From assembly GCF_030816195.1 (NCBI RefSeq), contig NZ_JAUSXS010000001.1, positions 2,069,501 through 2,133,500 of the forward strand: a stretch of DNA of 64,000 nt. Reading direction: 5' to 3'. The stretch is from Pseudomonas sp. W4I3 (GTDB taxonomy: Bacteria; Pseudomonadota; Gammaproteobacteria; Pseudomonadales; Pseudomonadaceae). Within the stretch, counting starts at the first letter, position 1. Every line of letters starts with the position of its first letter. A model generated the notes under the pieces. That model was not told the DNA's origin. It made no database searches and worked only from the letters and a program-made list of their open reading frames with translations. Shown one piece after another: positions 7,084 to 15,717 of this stretch. The position numbers and the translations under genes are program-made.

Positions 7084-9363
7084 TCAGCGAATCGGCCTCA
7101 CGATCGAAGGCGGGTTGGTGCGCGCCGCAGCCGGTTCCTTCGCTGGCAGGGGGTCTTTATTGCTACCCGTGCCGATCGTGTGGAGCGGGTTGCGTATCTG
7201 CATGCCTTGCATGACGCCGATGATGTCGTTGAAGGCCACCGCCGGGCTCAGCAGGTAACCCTGAATGAAGTCGCAGCCATGCTGCAGTAACAGCTCGAAT
7301 TGTGCTTGAGTCTCCACCCCTTCGGTCACCACCTCCAGGTGCAAGGTATGCGCCATGCCGATGATGGCCTGGACGATTTCGCTGTCGGCGGTGGACTTGG
7401 GGATGTCCTGGATAAACGAACGGTCAATCTTCAAGGTGTTCAGCGGCAGGCGCTTGAGGTAGGCCAGCGATGAATAGCCGGTGCCGAAGTCATCGATCGC
7501 CAGGGATACGCCCAGGGCGCGGATCTGCCGCAACAAGGCCAGGGTGCTGCTGATATTGCCCATCAACGCGTTTTCGGTGACTTCCAGCTCCAGGCGATTG
7601 GCGGCAATGCCGGCAAAGCGCAGCGCGGCTTCGATTTCGTCTGCCAGTTCATCGCGGGCCAGGTTCAGGGCCGAGCAGTTCACGGCCATGGTCAGCTCGG
7701 TGTAGCCGCGATCCGACAGCAGGCTCAGATCATGGCAGGCCTGGCGCAATACCCAGTGGTCCAGTTCAGCAATCAAGCCGTTGCTCTCGGCGATTCCGAT
7801 AAAGCGGTCCGGAGCCAGCAGCCCGTGTTGCGGATGCTGCCAGCGCACCAGGGCCTCCAGGCGCGTGACCTTGCCCAGTTTCATGTCGAAGATCGGCTGA
7901 TAGAACAGCACCAGTTCATTACGCGTGCGCAGGGCGGCGCGCAGTTCTTCTTCCAGTTGCAGCTCAAGGAAGGCGCGGGTTTTCAGGTTGGAACTGAAGA
8001 AGTGCAGACTGTTGCGCCCGGCGTCCTTGGATTGGTAAAGCGCCAGGTCGGCGGTTTTCAGCAGTTCTTCGCAGGTCTGGCCATCCTCGGGAAACAGGCT
8101 GATACCGATGCTGGTGGTCATGACCATGCGTCGGCCCGCCAACTCGATGGGTTCTTTCATTTTTTGCATGATGCGCTGGGCCATATGCCGCGCTTCTTCG
8201 CGATGATGGATGTTGATCAGGATGCAGAACTCATCCCCGCCAAAGCGCGCCACCACGTCGGCATGGCTGCGTACCGAGCTTTTGATATGGCTGGCCAGCA
8301 CGGTGAGCAATTGATCACCGGCATCATGTCCAAGGCTGTCGTTGATGCGCTTGAAGTGGTCAATATCGAGGAAGATCACCGCCATCATGCCGTTGGTTGC
8401 GGTTTTTTCCGCGACTTTTTCCGCGAAAATCTGGTTGAAGCCCCGCCGGTTGAGCAAGCTGGTCAGCGCATCGTAATGGGCCACCTGTTGCAACGAGGCA
8501 CGGGCCTGGTCCAGTTCGCTGAGCAGCGCGTTGACCCTGCGCAGGTCACGTTCCTTGTGCTGCAGCTTCTTGTCGGCCAGGGCCGCGCTGATGCTGCTGC
8601 CGATGACCAGCAAGGTAATCACCGCCACCGACAGGCCCAATTGCAACGGATTGTGATCGATCGGCAACTGCAGATTCGAGCCATTCGGTATCAGCATTTG
8701 CATGGCTGCCATACCGGTGAAGTGCATGCTCAGGATGCCGGCACCCAGCACCAGGCTGGCGGCGTATTTGAGCAACTGGTGAAACACGCCGGTACCGTTG
8801 CGCAGGTAGCTCGACAGCAGCAACGCTGCCAGGCTGGCACCGATGGCAATCGCGACCGATGCCATGAACAGCCCGGACTCGAAGTACACCTGGGCCTGGG
8901 AGCGCATGGCCGACATGCCGACGTAGTGCATCAGGGCGATACCCAGGCCCATCCACACCGAGGCCAGCAGGTACTGGTCGAATCGCAGATGCGCATGACT
9001 GAGTGTCTGCATGGCGAACAGCGAAGCGATCAGGGCGATGACCAGCGAGACGAAGGTCATGATCAGTTCGTAATGAATGGCGATGGGGGCCTGGAAAGCC
9101 AGCATGCTGATGAAGTGGGTCGACCAGATACCGCCCGCCAGGCAACCGGCGCCCAACCATCGCCAGCGGCGGCGGGCCTTGGGGTCTTCTACATGGCCGA
9201 CGCGTTCGGCCATGTCCAGCGTGCCGAAGCCCGCCGCGCAGGCGACCAGGTACGCCAGCAGCACCAGAAAGGGGTTATGACTGCAATTGAGTAATAAGTG
9301 CCCGTTGTCTGGAAGGTCGGTGAAAAAGTGCAGCCCCAGCCATTCCATAGCATGTCCCGTCAT
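7084..9363 (-). CDS. MHYT-GGDEF-EAL membrane protein (c-di-GMP signalling)
   Basis: 759 residues in three parts. Residues about 1-250 form an MHYT sensor with seven membrane segments, with the repeated motif seen as LMHYVGMSAM and SMHFTGMAAM and a related FISMLAFQAP; this domain is thought to bind copper and sense a diatomic gas. A GGDEF domain follows (YDALTSLLNRRGF, then ARFGGDEF intact). The usual I-site RxxD is SHAD here, so product inhibition may be lost. An EAL domain ends the protein with RLEALVRW, VTENALM, DDFGTGYSS, KIDRSFI and EGVE all present, so phosphodiesterase activity is likely. It can both make and break cyclic-di-GMP on paper; net direction cannot be told. It is monocistronic, similar to P. 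aeruginosa MucR-type proteins. Confidence 0.93.
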   Translation of the reverse strand: MTGHAMEWLGLHFFTDLPDNGHLLLNCSHNPFLVLLAYLVACAAGFGTLDMAERVGHVEDPKARRRWRWLGAGCLAGGIWSTHFISMLAFQAPIAIHYELIMTFVSLVIALIASLFAMQTLSHAHLRFDQYLLASVWMGLGIALMHYVGMSAMRSQAQVYFESGLFMASVAIAIGASLAALLLSSYLRNGTGVFHQLLKYAASLVLGAGILSMHFTGMAAMQMLIPNGSNLQLPIDHNPLQLGLSVAVITLLVIGSSISAALADKKLQHKERDLRRVNALLSELDQARASLQQVAHYDALTSLLNRRGFNQIFAEKVAEKTATNGMMAVIFLDIDHFKRINDSLGHDAGDQLLTVLASHIKSSVRSHADVVARFGGDEFCILINIHHREEARHMAQRIMQKMKEPIELAGRRMVMTTSIGISLFPEDGQTCEELLKTADLALYQSKDAGRNSLHFFSSNLKTRAFLELQLEEELRAALRTRNELVLFYQPIFDMKLGKVTRLEALVRWQHPQHGLLAPDRFIGIAESNGLIAELDHWVLRQACHDLSLLSDRGYTELTMAVNCSALNLARDELADEIEAALRFAGIAANRLELEVTENALMGNISSTLALLRQIRALGVSLAIDDFGTGYSSLAYLKRLPLNTLKIDRSFIQDIPKSTADSEIVQAIIGMAHTLHLEVVTEGVETQAQFELLLQHGCDFIQGYLLSPAVAFNDIIGVMQGMQIRNPLHTIGTGSNKDPLPAKEPAAARTNPPSIVRPIR

Positions 9364-9486
9364 AGAGTCGCGTCACTGCCTGAGGCGATGACCTATGAGG
9401 TCGAGTATAGAAGCCTCGGAGGATTTGCCACGGATAATGGCACTTTGATTTCAATTATTTCGACATGCCAGCCATAGCGTTTGATG

Positions 9487-9864
9487 CTAAGCGCTGATCG
9501 GCAACGCCAGCTCGAAAGGCGGTTCTTCGAGGGGCGCCAGGCCGAAGGCGGCGCGGGCGGCATCGCAATCGATGTTTTGTTCGCCCTGGCTCCATGATGC
9601 ATCGAACTCGCGGCAGGGGCTCGAGCGCTGTTCATAAATCGTGCAGCGTGTGCCTTTGCCCACTTCGCCCTCAAGGCTGCAGCAGCGTGCCGGCTTCTGG
9701 TCGGTTCCGATCATTGCCACGCGGGTGGGGTTGATCTGTACCACGAGGTCATCGGGCACTGTGCCGCCCGATGAGGCGCACTCGCCCCAGAAGAAAGACA
9801 CACGAAAGTATGAACAGCAGGCACCGCAATTCAGACACGGACTGGCTTCGGACATGAGCGTCAT
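9487..9864 (-). CDS. YkgJ family cysteine cluster protein
   Basis: 125 residues, rich in cysteine. The N-terminal cluster PCLNCGACCSYF, a central RCCSLEG and the later RCTIYEQRSSPCREFD define the YkgJ/CxxCxxCC (UPF0153) family, in which the cysteines probably bind zinc or an iron-sulfur cluster. No signal peptide, so cytoplasmic. The function of the family is not established. Two in-frame ATGs (9864 and 9855) are possible; neither has a strong ribosome binding site, and the first was taken. It is a single gene convergent with nothing near and divergent from the MFS gene at 10109. Confidence 0.85.
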   Translation of the reverse strand: MTLMSEASPCLNCGACCSYFRVSFFWGECASSGGTVPDDLVVQINPTRVAMIGTDQKPARCCSLEGEVGKGTRCTIYEQRSSPCREFDASWSQGEQNIDCDAARAAFGLAPLEEPPFELALPISA

Positions 9865-10108
9865 CAATAAAGGATAGGTAAGAGGGGAACTGCGGGAAGG
9901 CTCGCCATTCTATCGGGGCCATGGCCGTTGGGAAGAGGGGCTCACACATATATTTTCGTCAGGAAAGTCCCGTAATACCGGGTGAAATCACGCCCTATCA
10001 GCTTTACGAATCATTACAGACAAGCGCTGCCAGCCCGCCTATGTTGCAAAGACCCGAGCAGGATGCAGTGGGCATCGCAGCTCTCATAACAATAAAAGAG
10101 ACGGACCC

Positions 10109-11455
10109 ATGCAGAACTCGACCCAAGCGGCGAATGCCTGGCGCATTCTGTTCCTGCTGTTCCTCGCCAACCTGTTCAACTTCTTCGACCGTACCATCCC
10201 GGCGATCATCATCGAGCCGATCCGCATGGAATGGCACCTGAGCGACTTCCAGCTGGGGATCATCGGCACCTCTTTCACCATCGTCTATGCCATCGCCGGG
10301 TTGCCGCTGGGGCGTTTGGCCGACACCGGTTCGCGCAGCAAACTGATGGGCTGGGGACTGTTTGCCTGGAGCGGGCTGACGGCGCTCAATGGTTTGGCCG
10401 GCAGTTTCTGGAGCTTTCTGTTGGTGCGCATGGGCATTGGTATCGGCGAAGCCAGCTATGCCCCTGCCGCCAATTCGTTGATCGGTGATCTGTTTCCCGC
10501 CCATCGTCGTGCGCGCGCCATGGGGATCTTCATGCTCGGCCTGCCGTTGGGCCTGTTGCTGGCATTCTTTACCATCGGCTGGATGGTCAAGGCGTTCGAC
10601 AGCTGGCGTGCGCCGTTCTTTATTGCTGCCGTACCGGGGCTGATCCTCGCAGTGTTCATGTTCTACATCAAAGAGCCCAAGCGCGGCGCGGCGGAAACGG
10701 TGCAAGTGCCTCAGGAGCGCGTCGACCGTCCGATCCGCCGCGTACTGGCGGTGCCTACCTTCCTGTGGCTGGTGCTGGCCGGGTTGTGCTTCAACTTTGC
10801 CACCTATGCGTGCAACTCATTTCTGGTGCCGATGCTGCAGCGTTACTTCCTGATGCCGTTGCAGGATGCGGCGGTGGCCACCGGTGTCATCGTTGGCGTG
10901 ACGGGCCTGGTGGGCCTGACCCTGGGTGGCTGGATTGCCGACAAGATCCATCAGCGCGTCGCTAATGGCCGGCTGCTGTTCGCGGCGTGCAGCCTGATTA
11001 TCTCCACGATCACCACCGGCTGGGCATTGCACGCCGGGCGTATCGAGATCGGCGTGTTCGTCGTGCTGTTCAGCGTTGGCTGGCTGTTTGCCTATAACTT
11101 CTATACCTGCGTGTACACGGCGATTCAGGACGTGGTTGAACCGCGCCTGCGGGCCACGGCGATGGCGCTCTTCTTTGCCGGCTTGTATCTGTTGGGCGGG
11201 GGGATGGGGCCGATTGTGGTGGGCGGGCTGTCTGACCATTTTGCGCATGCGGCGATGTACGCGGCGGGGGCGCAGCAGATGACCGAGGCGTATAAAGCCG
11301 TCGGTTTGCATGACGCCATGTACCTGATTCCGGTGGCGTTGTTCCTGACCATGCTGTTTCTGTTCCAGGCGTCGCGCAGTTTTGTGCGTGATGCCAAGCG
11401 GATGAAAGAGGGGCTGGGTGCGGTTGAGGTGCCGGCTGTGGTGGCGACGGCTTGA
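10109..11455 (+). CDS. MFS transporter, Spinster-like family
   Basis: 448 residues with twelve predicted membrane segments. The N-terminal half shows NLFNFFDRTIPAIIIEPI and the cytoplasmic loop GRLADTGSRSKLMGWG, then RMGIGIGEASYAPAANSLI with GEASYAPA typical of Spinster-type carriers in this superfamily. In the second half, GWIADKIHQR is the pseudo-symmetric loop. Its substrate cannot be read from sequence; animal relatives move lysolipids or sphingosine phosphate, while bacterial ones are mostly uncharacterised. The gene is monocistronic, with AAGAGACGG ahead of the ATG and a REPIN 16 bases past its stop. Confidence 0.85.
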   Translation: MQNSTQAANAWRILFLLFLANLFNFFDRTIPAIIIEPIRMEWHLSDFQLGIIGTSFTIVYAIAGLPLGRLADTGSRSKLMGWGLFAWSGLTALNGLAGSFWSFLLVRMGIGIGEASYAPAANSLIGDLFPAHRRARAMGIFMLGLPLGLLLAFFTIGWMVKAFDSWRAPFFIAAVPGLILAVFMFYIKEPKRGAAETVQVPQERVDRPIRRVLAVPTFLWLVLAGLCFNFATYACNSFLVPMLQRYFLMPLQDAAVATGVIVGVTGLVGLTLGGWIADKIHQRVANGRLLFAACSLIISTITTGWALHAGRIEIGVFVVLFSVGWLFAYNFYTCVYTAIQDVVEPRLRATAMALFFAGLYLLGGGMGPIVVGGLSDHFAHAAMYAAGAQQMTEAYKAVGLHDAMYLIPVALFLTMLFLFQASRSFVRDAKRMKEGLGAVEVPAVVATA

Positions 11456-11470
11456 GATTGAGGTGATGCT

Positions 11471-11541
11471 ATCGGGAGCAAGCCCCCTCCCACACTGACT
11501 GCGTTCACACATCAAAATGTGGGAGGGGGCTTGCCCCCGAT
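11471..11541. repeat. REP pair in back-to-back orientation
   Basis: The arms are in the opposite order to the other REPINs: ATCGGGAGCAAGCCCCCTCC first, then its complement ending GGGGGCTTGCCCCCGAT, spaced about 23 bases. It lies between the MFS gene and the rapA terminator. Confidence 0.85.
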
Positions 11542-11574
11542 GAGGCCCGCAACGCCAGCGGTGTTCTCAAGTGA

Positions 11575-11603
11575 ATAAAAAAGGCCCGCATTGCGCGGGC
11601 CTC
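11575..11603 (-). terminator. Rho-independent terminator of rapA
   Basis: Stem GGCCCGC / GCGGGCC with a five-base loop. On the minus strand it is followed by six T. It sits 18 bases past the rapA stop codon. Confidence 0.85.
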
Positions 11604-11620
11604 TTTCATTCAGCGCAGGA

Positions 11621-14467
11621 TCAACCCGCAACCAATACCCGAATCGCTTCCAGTCGCAGCGCCGCCTTGTCGAGCATGGCCAGGCCTTGCTCGCGCTGGT
11701 TGCGCAGGGCGACCAGCTCGCTGTCGCGTACGGTCGGGTTGACCGCTTGCAGCGCGGTCAAACGCGCCAGTTCTTCGTCGGTGTCCGCCGCCAGGCGACG
11801 CTTGGCTTCGGCCACTCGCTCGGCGTGGCGCGGGGCGATCTTCTCTTCGCCGGCATTGATGCGCGGCGTCAATTGGTCGCGTTGGGCCTGCACGAACTTG
11901 TTGGCGCTGGCCCGTGGCACGCTTTCCAATTGGTCGTTCAAGGTCACGAACGACACGCGGCCGGACAGGTCATTGCCATTGGCATCCAGCAGACAGCGCA
12001 GGGCCGCCGGTGGCAGGTAGCGACCCAGTTGCAGCGAGCGCGGAGCAACCACTTCGCTGACGTACAGCAGCTCCAGCAATACAGTGCCTGGCTTGAGCGC
12101 CTTGTTTTTGATCAGCGCCACGGCGGTGTTGCCCATGGAACCGGACAGCACCAGGTCCATGCCGCCTTGCACCATTGGATGTTCCCAGGTGATGAACTGC
12201 ATGTCTTCACGCGACAGCGCCTGGTTGCGGTCGTAGGTGATGGTCACGCCTTCGTCGTCGCCCAGGGGGAAGCTGGCGTCGAGCATTTTCTCGCTGGGCT
12301 TGAGGATCAGCGCGTTTTCCGAATGGTCTTCGCTGTCGATGCCGAAGGCGTCGAACAGGGTTTCCATATAGATCGGCAGGGCAAACTGGTCGTCTTGCTC
12401 GAAGATGTCCTCGACCAGCGCATCGCCTTCACCGGCGCCGCCGGAGTTGAGTTCAAGCAAACGGTCGCGACCGGTGTGCAGCTCCTGTTCCAGGCGCTCG
12501 CGCTCGGCGCGGGCTTCGTCGATCAGGGCCTGCCACTCGTCGTCGTCGGCGTTTTCCAGCAGCGGCAGCAAGCGCGGGCCAAACTGATGCTGCAAGGCGT
12601 TGCCGGTCGGACAGGTATTGAGGAACGCGTTCAGTGCTTCGTGGTACCACTGGAACAGGCGCTCTTGCGGGCTGGTTTCCAGGTACGGCACGTGCAGTTC
12701 GATCACGTGTTTCTGGCCGATCCGGTCCAGGCGGCCGATCCGCTGTTCCAGCAGGTCGGGGTGGGACGGCAGGTCGAACAGCACCAGGTGGTGGGAGAAC
12801 TGGAAGTTGCGGCCTTCGCTGCCGATCTCGGAGCAGATCAGCACCTGGGCGCCAAACTCTTCATCGGCAAAGTAGGCGGCGGCGCGGTCACGCTCGAGGA
12901 TGTTCATGCCCTCGTGGAACACCGTGGCCGGAATGCCGGAGCGCACGCGCAGGGCGTCTTCCAGGTCCATGGCGGTTTCGGCGTGGGCGCAGATCACCAG
13001 GACCTTGGTGCGCTTGAGCATTTTCAACTGGTCGATCAGCCACTCGACGCGTGGGTCGAAGCGCCACCAGCGATTGTCTTCCTCGATGTCCGGCTGCGAC
13101 TGGAAGCTGACTTCCGGGTACAGCTCGGCATGCTCGCCCAGGGGCAACTCAAGGTATTCGTCCGGGTTCGGCAGCGGGTAGGCGTGCAGCTTACGCTCGG
13201 GAAAACCCTGCACGGCGGCGCGGGTGTTGCGAAACAGCACACGGCCGGTGCCGTGGCGGTCGAGCAGTTCCCGCACCAGGCGTGCGCTGGCTTCGCTGTC
13301 GCCATCGTTGACGGCGGTGAGCAAGGCTTCGCCTTCGTTGCCGAGGAAACCCTGGATGGTCTTGTGCGCAGCAGGCGACAAGCGCCCCTTGTCCAGCAGC
13401 TCCTGCACGGCTTCGGCCACCGGGCGGTAGTTCTCGCTTTCGGCGCGGAAGGCGTGCAGGTCGTGGAAGCGGTTCGGATCAAGCAGGCGCAGGCGCGCAA
13501 AGTGGCTGTCCTGGCCCAGTTGTTCCGGCGTGGCGGTGAGCAGCAGCACGCCAGGAATCACTTCGGCAAGTTGCTCGACCAGCGAGTACTCGGCGCTGGC
13601 CTTGTCTTCGTGCCAGACCAAATGGTGGGCTTCGTCGACCACCAGCAGGTCCCAACCGGCGGCGAACAGCGCGTCCTGGGCCTTCTCGTCGTCCACCAGC
13701 CATTCCAGGGCGACCAGCGCCAGCTGAGTGTCTTCGAACGGGTTGGTGGCATCGCTTTCGATAAAGCGCTCTTCGTCAAACAGCGCAACCTGCAGGTTGA
13801 AGCGGCGGCGCATTTCCACCAGCCACTGGTGCTGCAGGTTTTCCGGAACCAGGATCAGCACGCGGCTGGCGCGGCCCGACAGCAACTGGCGATGGATCAC
13901 CAGGCCGGCTTCGATGGTCTTGCCCAGGCCCACTTCGTCGGCCAGCAATACCCGCGGCGCGATACGGTCAGCGACTTCGCGGGCGATGTGCAGTTGGTGG
14001 GCGATCGGTTGCGCGCGCACGCCGCCCAGGCCCCATAGCGAGGACTGCAGCTGGCGGCTGGTGTGTTCCAGGGTGTGGTAGCGCAGCGAGAACCAGGCCA
14101 GCGGGTCGATCTGCCCGGCGAACAGGCGGTCGCTGGCGAGGCGGAACTGGATGAAGTTCGACAGTTGGGTTTCCGGCAGGGTGACCTGCTCGTTCTGCCC
14201 GTTGAGGCCGTGGTAGACCAGCAGGCCATCGACGTCGTCGACTTCCTGTACGGTCATTTTCCAGCCTTCGAAATGAGTGATGCTGTCGCCCGGCGAAAAC
14301 CTCACGCGGGTGAGGGGCGCATTCCGTAGCGCATACTGGCGAGTATCGCCAGTGGCCGGATAGAGCACGGTCAACAAGCGGCCGTCCTGTGCCAGAACGG
14401 TGCCTAACCCCAGCTCTGCTTCGCTGTCACTAATCCAGCGTTGCCCCGGTTGATACTGCTGCGCCAT
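11621..14467 (-). CDS. rapA: RNA polymerase-associated helicase RapA (HepA)
   Basis: 948 residues. This SWI2/SNF2 ATPase binds RNA polymerase and helps it recycle from stalled or post-termination complexes. The N-terminal Tudor-like part contains [17 protein letters not shown]. The helicase core follows with Walker [14 protein letters not shown] (about residue 178), the DEAH box VVDEAHHL (about residue 280), [11 protein letters not shown] as motif III, and the second RecA lobe with [14 protein letters not shown] and [10 protein letters not shown] as motifs V and VI. Length and motif order match E. coli RapA (968). It is monocistronic, with its own terminator at 11575-11603. Confidence 0.96.
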   Translation of the reverse strand: MAQQYQPGQRWISDSEAELGLGTVLAQDGRLLTVLYPATGDTRQYALRNAPLTRVRFSPGDSITHFEGWKMTVQEVDDVDGLLVYHGLNGQNEQVTLPETQLSNFIQFRLASDRLFAGQIDPLAWFSLRYHTLEHTSRQLQSSLWGLGGVRAQPIAHQLHIAREVADRIAPRVLLADEVGLGKTIEAGLVIHRQLLSGRASRVLILVPENLQHQWLVEMRRRFNLQVALFDEERFIESDATNPFEDTQLALVALEWLVDDEKAQDALFAAGWDLLVVDEAHHLVWHEDKASAEYSLVEQLAEVIPGVLLLTATPEQLGQDSHFARLRLLDPNRFHDLHAFRAESENYRPVAEAVQELLDKGRLSPAAHKTIQGFLGNEGEALLTAVNDGDSEASARLVRELLDRHGTGRVLFRNTRAAVQGFPERKLHAYPLPNPDEYLELPLGEHAELYPEVSFQSQPDIEEDNRWWRFDPRVEWLIDQLKMLKRTKVLVICAHAETAMDLEDALRVRSGIPATVFHEGMNILERDRAAAYFADEEFGAQVLICSEIGSEGRNFQFSHHLVLFDLPSHPDLLEQRIGRLDRIGQKHVIELHVPYLETSPQERLFQWYHEALNAFLNTCPTGNALQHQFGPRLLPLLENADDDEWQALIDEARAERERLEQELHTGRDRLLELNSGGAGEGDALVEDIFEQDDQFALPIYMETLFDAFGIDSEDHSENALILKPSEKMLDASFPLGDDEGVTITYDRNQALSREDMQFITWEHPMVQGGMDLVLSGSMGNTAVALIKNKALKPGTVLLELLYVSEVVAPRSLQLGRYLPPAALRCLLDANGNDLSGRVSFVTLNDQLESVPRASANKFVQAQRDQLTPRINAGEEKIAPRHAERVAEAKRRLAADTDEELARLTALQAVNPTVRDSELVALRNQREQGLAMLDKAALRLEAIRVLVAG

Positions 14468-14530
14468 GCTGCCTGACTCCCGCCGTGAAAAAGCCGACTA
14501 TCTTAACGGAACAAGGCCCCACGCCCAAGG

Positions 14531-14565
14531 ACTCTGACAAAAGTACTCTGACAAAAAGTACTCTG
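14531..14565. repeat. Short tandem repeat, 2.4 copies of ACTCTGACAAAA(A)GT
   Basis: Units start at 14531, 14545 and 14560; the last is partial. It lies in the gap between divergent rapA and the following small gene and could affect spacing of the rapA promoter. Confidence 0.6.
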
Positions 14566-14699
14566 CTGCGCAGGGGCCCACAGGCCGAATCGACGGGTGG
14601 CGGGCACTCACAAGTGTCGACTGGGTCACAGCTTGACGAGCAAGTGTTCAAGTCGCCCCAGGAGGCGCCGACAGCCTGTTGACCAGGAGAATCAAGATT

Positions 14700-15041
14700 A
14701 TGTTGCCACCCATGCTGCCCGTCAGCGTTGTGCCGGTCACGTCGCAACTCGATCCCGTGCGCCAGAAGCCGGATATACCGCCCGTGGTGCCGGTTCAACC
14801 GGGCTCCAGCGAGAGCACCATCGACCTTAAGAAAGGCGATGCCGAGCAATCGAGCTTTCTGCTGCGCGAGGAGCAGCGCCGCCAGCAGGAACAGCAAAAA
14901 CGCCGGCGTGAAGCCGACAATGACCCTGATCAGCACCTGCCGATCCCCGGCGATCTGCTCAACGCCGACAACACCGTCCCCGTGGCACCGCTGATTGAAG
15001 ACGCGCCGCGCCAGGGCCTGTGGGTGGACATCGAGGTTTAA
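14700..15041 (+). CDS. Hypothetical protein, proline-rich N-terminus and charged helix
   Basis: 113 residues. I do not recognise a named family. The N-terminal half is proline- and valine-rich (PPMLPVSVVPVTSQ, then PDIPPVVPVQPG), the middle is a strongly charged Glu/Gln/Arg helix that would be mostly coiled (REEQRRQQEQQKRRREA), and the end reads APRQGLWVDIEV. There is no signal peptide or membrane segment. The start was set at 14700 because AGGAGA lies eight bases ahead; a longer in-frame start at 14679 lacks a site. It is followed 86 bases later by another small gene on the same strand. The composition suggests a real but low-complexity protein. Confidence 0.7.
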   Translation: MLPPMLPVSVVPVTSQLDPVRQKPDIPPVVPVQPGSSESTIDLKKGDAEQSSFLLREEQRRQQEQQKRRREADNDPDQHLPIPGDLLNADNTVPVAPLIEDAPRQGLWVDIEV

Positions 15042-15127
15042 TCGCGTGTTTTTTGTCGCCCGCTGATTTGCCGCCGAGCGCAGGAGGCCGCATTATTGGG
15101 CACTCCCGCCATAATGTAAGCCACGCC

Positions 15128-15289
15128 ATGAGTGATGATGACAAGCTGATCGACCTGAATGCCGAACGCGCCAAGCGTGTGCATGACCTCAATGACAAAC
15201 GCCTGAATGAAGTGCGCCAGGCCTTTGAGCAGGCGATGCCCTTGGGTAAGCCCAAGAAGAAAACCAAGAACAAGCCAAAAAAACGTTGA
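15128..15289 (+). CDS. Small basic hypothetical protein
   Basis: 53 residues. The first part is acidic and helical (MSDDDKLIDLNAERAKRVHD), the tail is lysine-rich (KPKKKTKNKPKKR). No cysteine, signal peptide or membrane segment. The lysine tail suggests nucleic acid binding or ribosome association, but that is only inference from composition. It sits between the proline-rich hypothetical gene and ccoM on the same strand. The ATG at 15128 has no strong ribosome binding site directly ahead. I do not recognise the family. Confidence 0.65.
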   Translation: MSDDDKLIDLNAERAKRVHDLNDKRLNEVRQAFEQAMPLGKPKKKTKNKPKKR

Positions 15290-15353
15290 AGCAACTTGCT
15301 TCAATTGATGCAGGTCAGTTATTGCCCTTCTTTACGCCCCGTCGTGGGCGACA

Positions 15354-15367
15354 TTGATCCCCGTCAA
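15354..15367. promoter_or_regulatory. Anr/FNR-like box upstream of ccoM
   Basis: TTGATCCCCGTCAA matches nine of ten conserved positions of TTGAT-N4-ATCAA. Its centre is about 72 bases before the ccoM ATG. A start site near 15402 would place it at about -41.5, with TAACTT (15390-15395) as a weak -10. Confidence 0.5.
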
Positions 15368-15432
15368 TTTTTCAATCCGCCTTCTCCATTAACTTAGCCC
15401 TATCGCAACAGGGCAAGTGCAGGAGGCCGGTC

Positions 15433-15549
15433 ATGTTTATCGATAACGTGGTATTTGCCGGAGTGCTGACCGTCAGTCTCATGGTGCTGTTTTTTGTAGG
15501 ATTTGGGATTTTTATCTGGAAAGACGCAAACAAGCGTAAAAAACCTTAA
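15433..15549 (+). CDS. ccoM: CcoM-like small subunit of cbb3-type cytochrome c oxidase
   Basis: 38 residues with a single membrane helix: MFIDNVVFAGVLTVSLMVLF, then FVGFGIFIWKDANKRKKP. This matches what I recall of CcoM, the one-helix subunit first identified in the P. stutzeri cbb3 oxidase, which helps assembly or stability of the complex in the inner membrane. A very strong ribosome binding site, AGGAGG, sits eight bases ahead of the ATG, and a tight hairpin terminator follows 36 bases after the stop, so it is a stand-alone transcription unit. The Anr-like box upstream fits a microaerobic oxidase part. It is too short for the usual gene-length cut-offs. The name rests on similarity from memory plus this context. 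Confidence 0.72.
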   Translation: MFIDNVVFAGVLTVSLMVLFFVGFGIFIWKDANKRKKP

Positions 15550-15585
15550 GTTTTTCCGGGTTACAGGGGCACGCAAGGCATTTTG

Positions 15586-15610
15586 GGCGACTTCGGTCGC
15601 CTTTTTTTTT
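15586..15610 (+). terminator. Rho-independent terminator of ccoM
   Basis: Stem GGCGAC / GTCGCC closed by a TTCG tetraloop, followed by nine T. Confidence 0.9.
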
Positions 15611-15670
15611 GCCTGCGGTTTAACTAAGGTCCCCACATTTATTCATCGTCCGCAGATTCCAGGCGTAAAA

Positions 15671-15702
15671 AAAGGTGCGGTCCTCGCGGATCGCACCTTT
15701 TT
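15671..15702 (-). terminator. Rho-independent terminator of pitA (bidirectional form)
   Basis: Nine-pair stem GGTGCGGTC / GATCGCACC with one G-T pair and a six-base loop. It has A-tracts on one side and T-tracts on the other, so it can work on both strands. It lies 16 bases past the pitA stop. Confidence 0.85.
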
Positions 15703-15717
15703 CGTTACTGGCAGCTA

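Noticed and set aside
11591..14038. Very long open frame on the plus strand opposite rapA
   Set aside because: RapA is complete with all helicase motifs on the other strand. The opposing frame is open only because of high GC3 codon bias and shows no family pattern.
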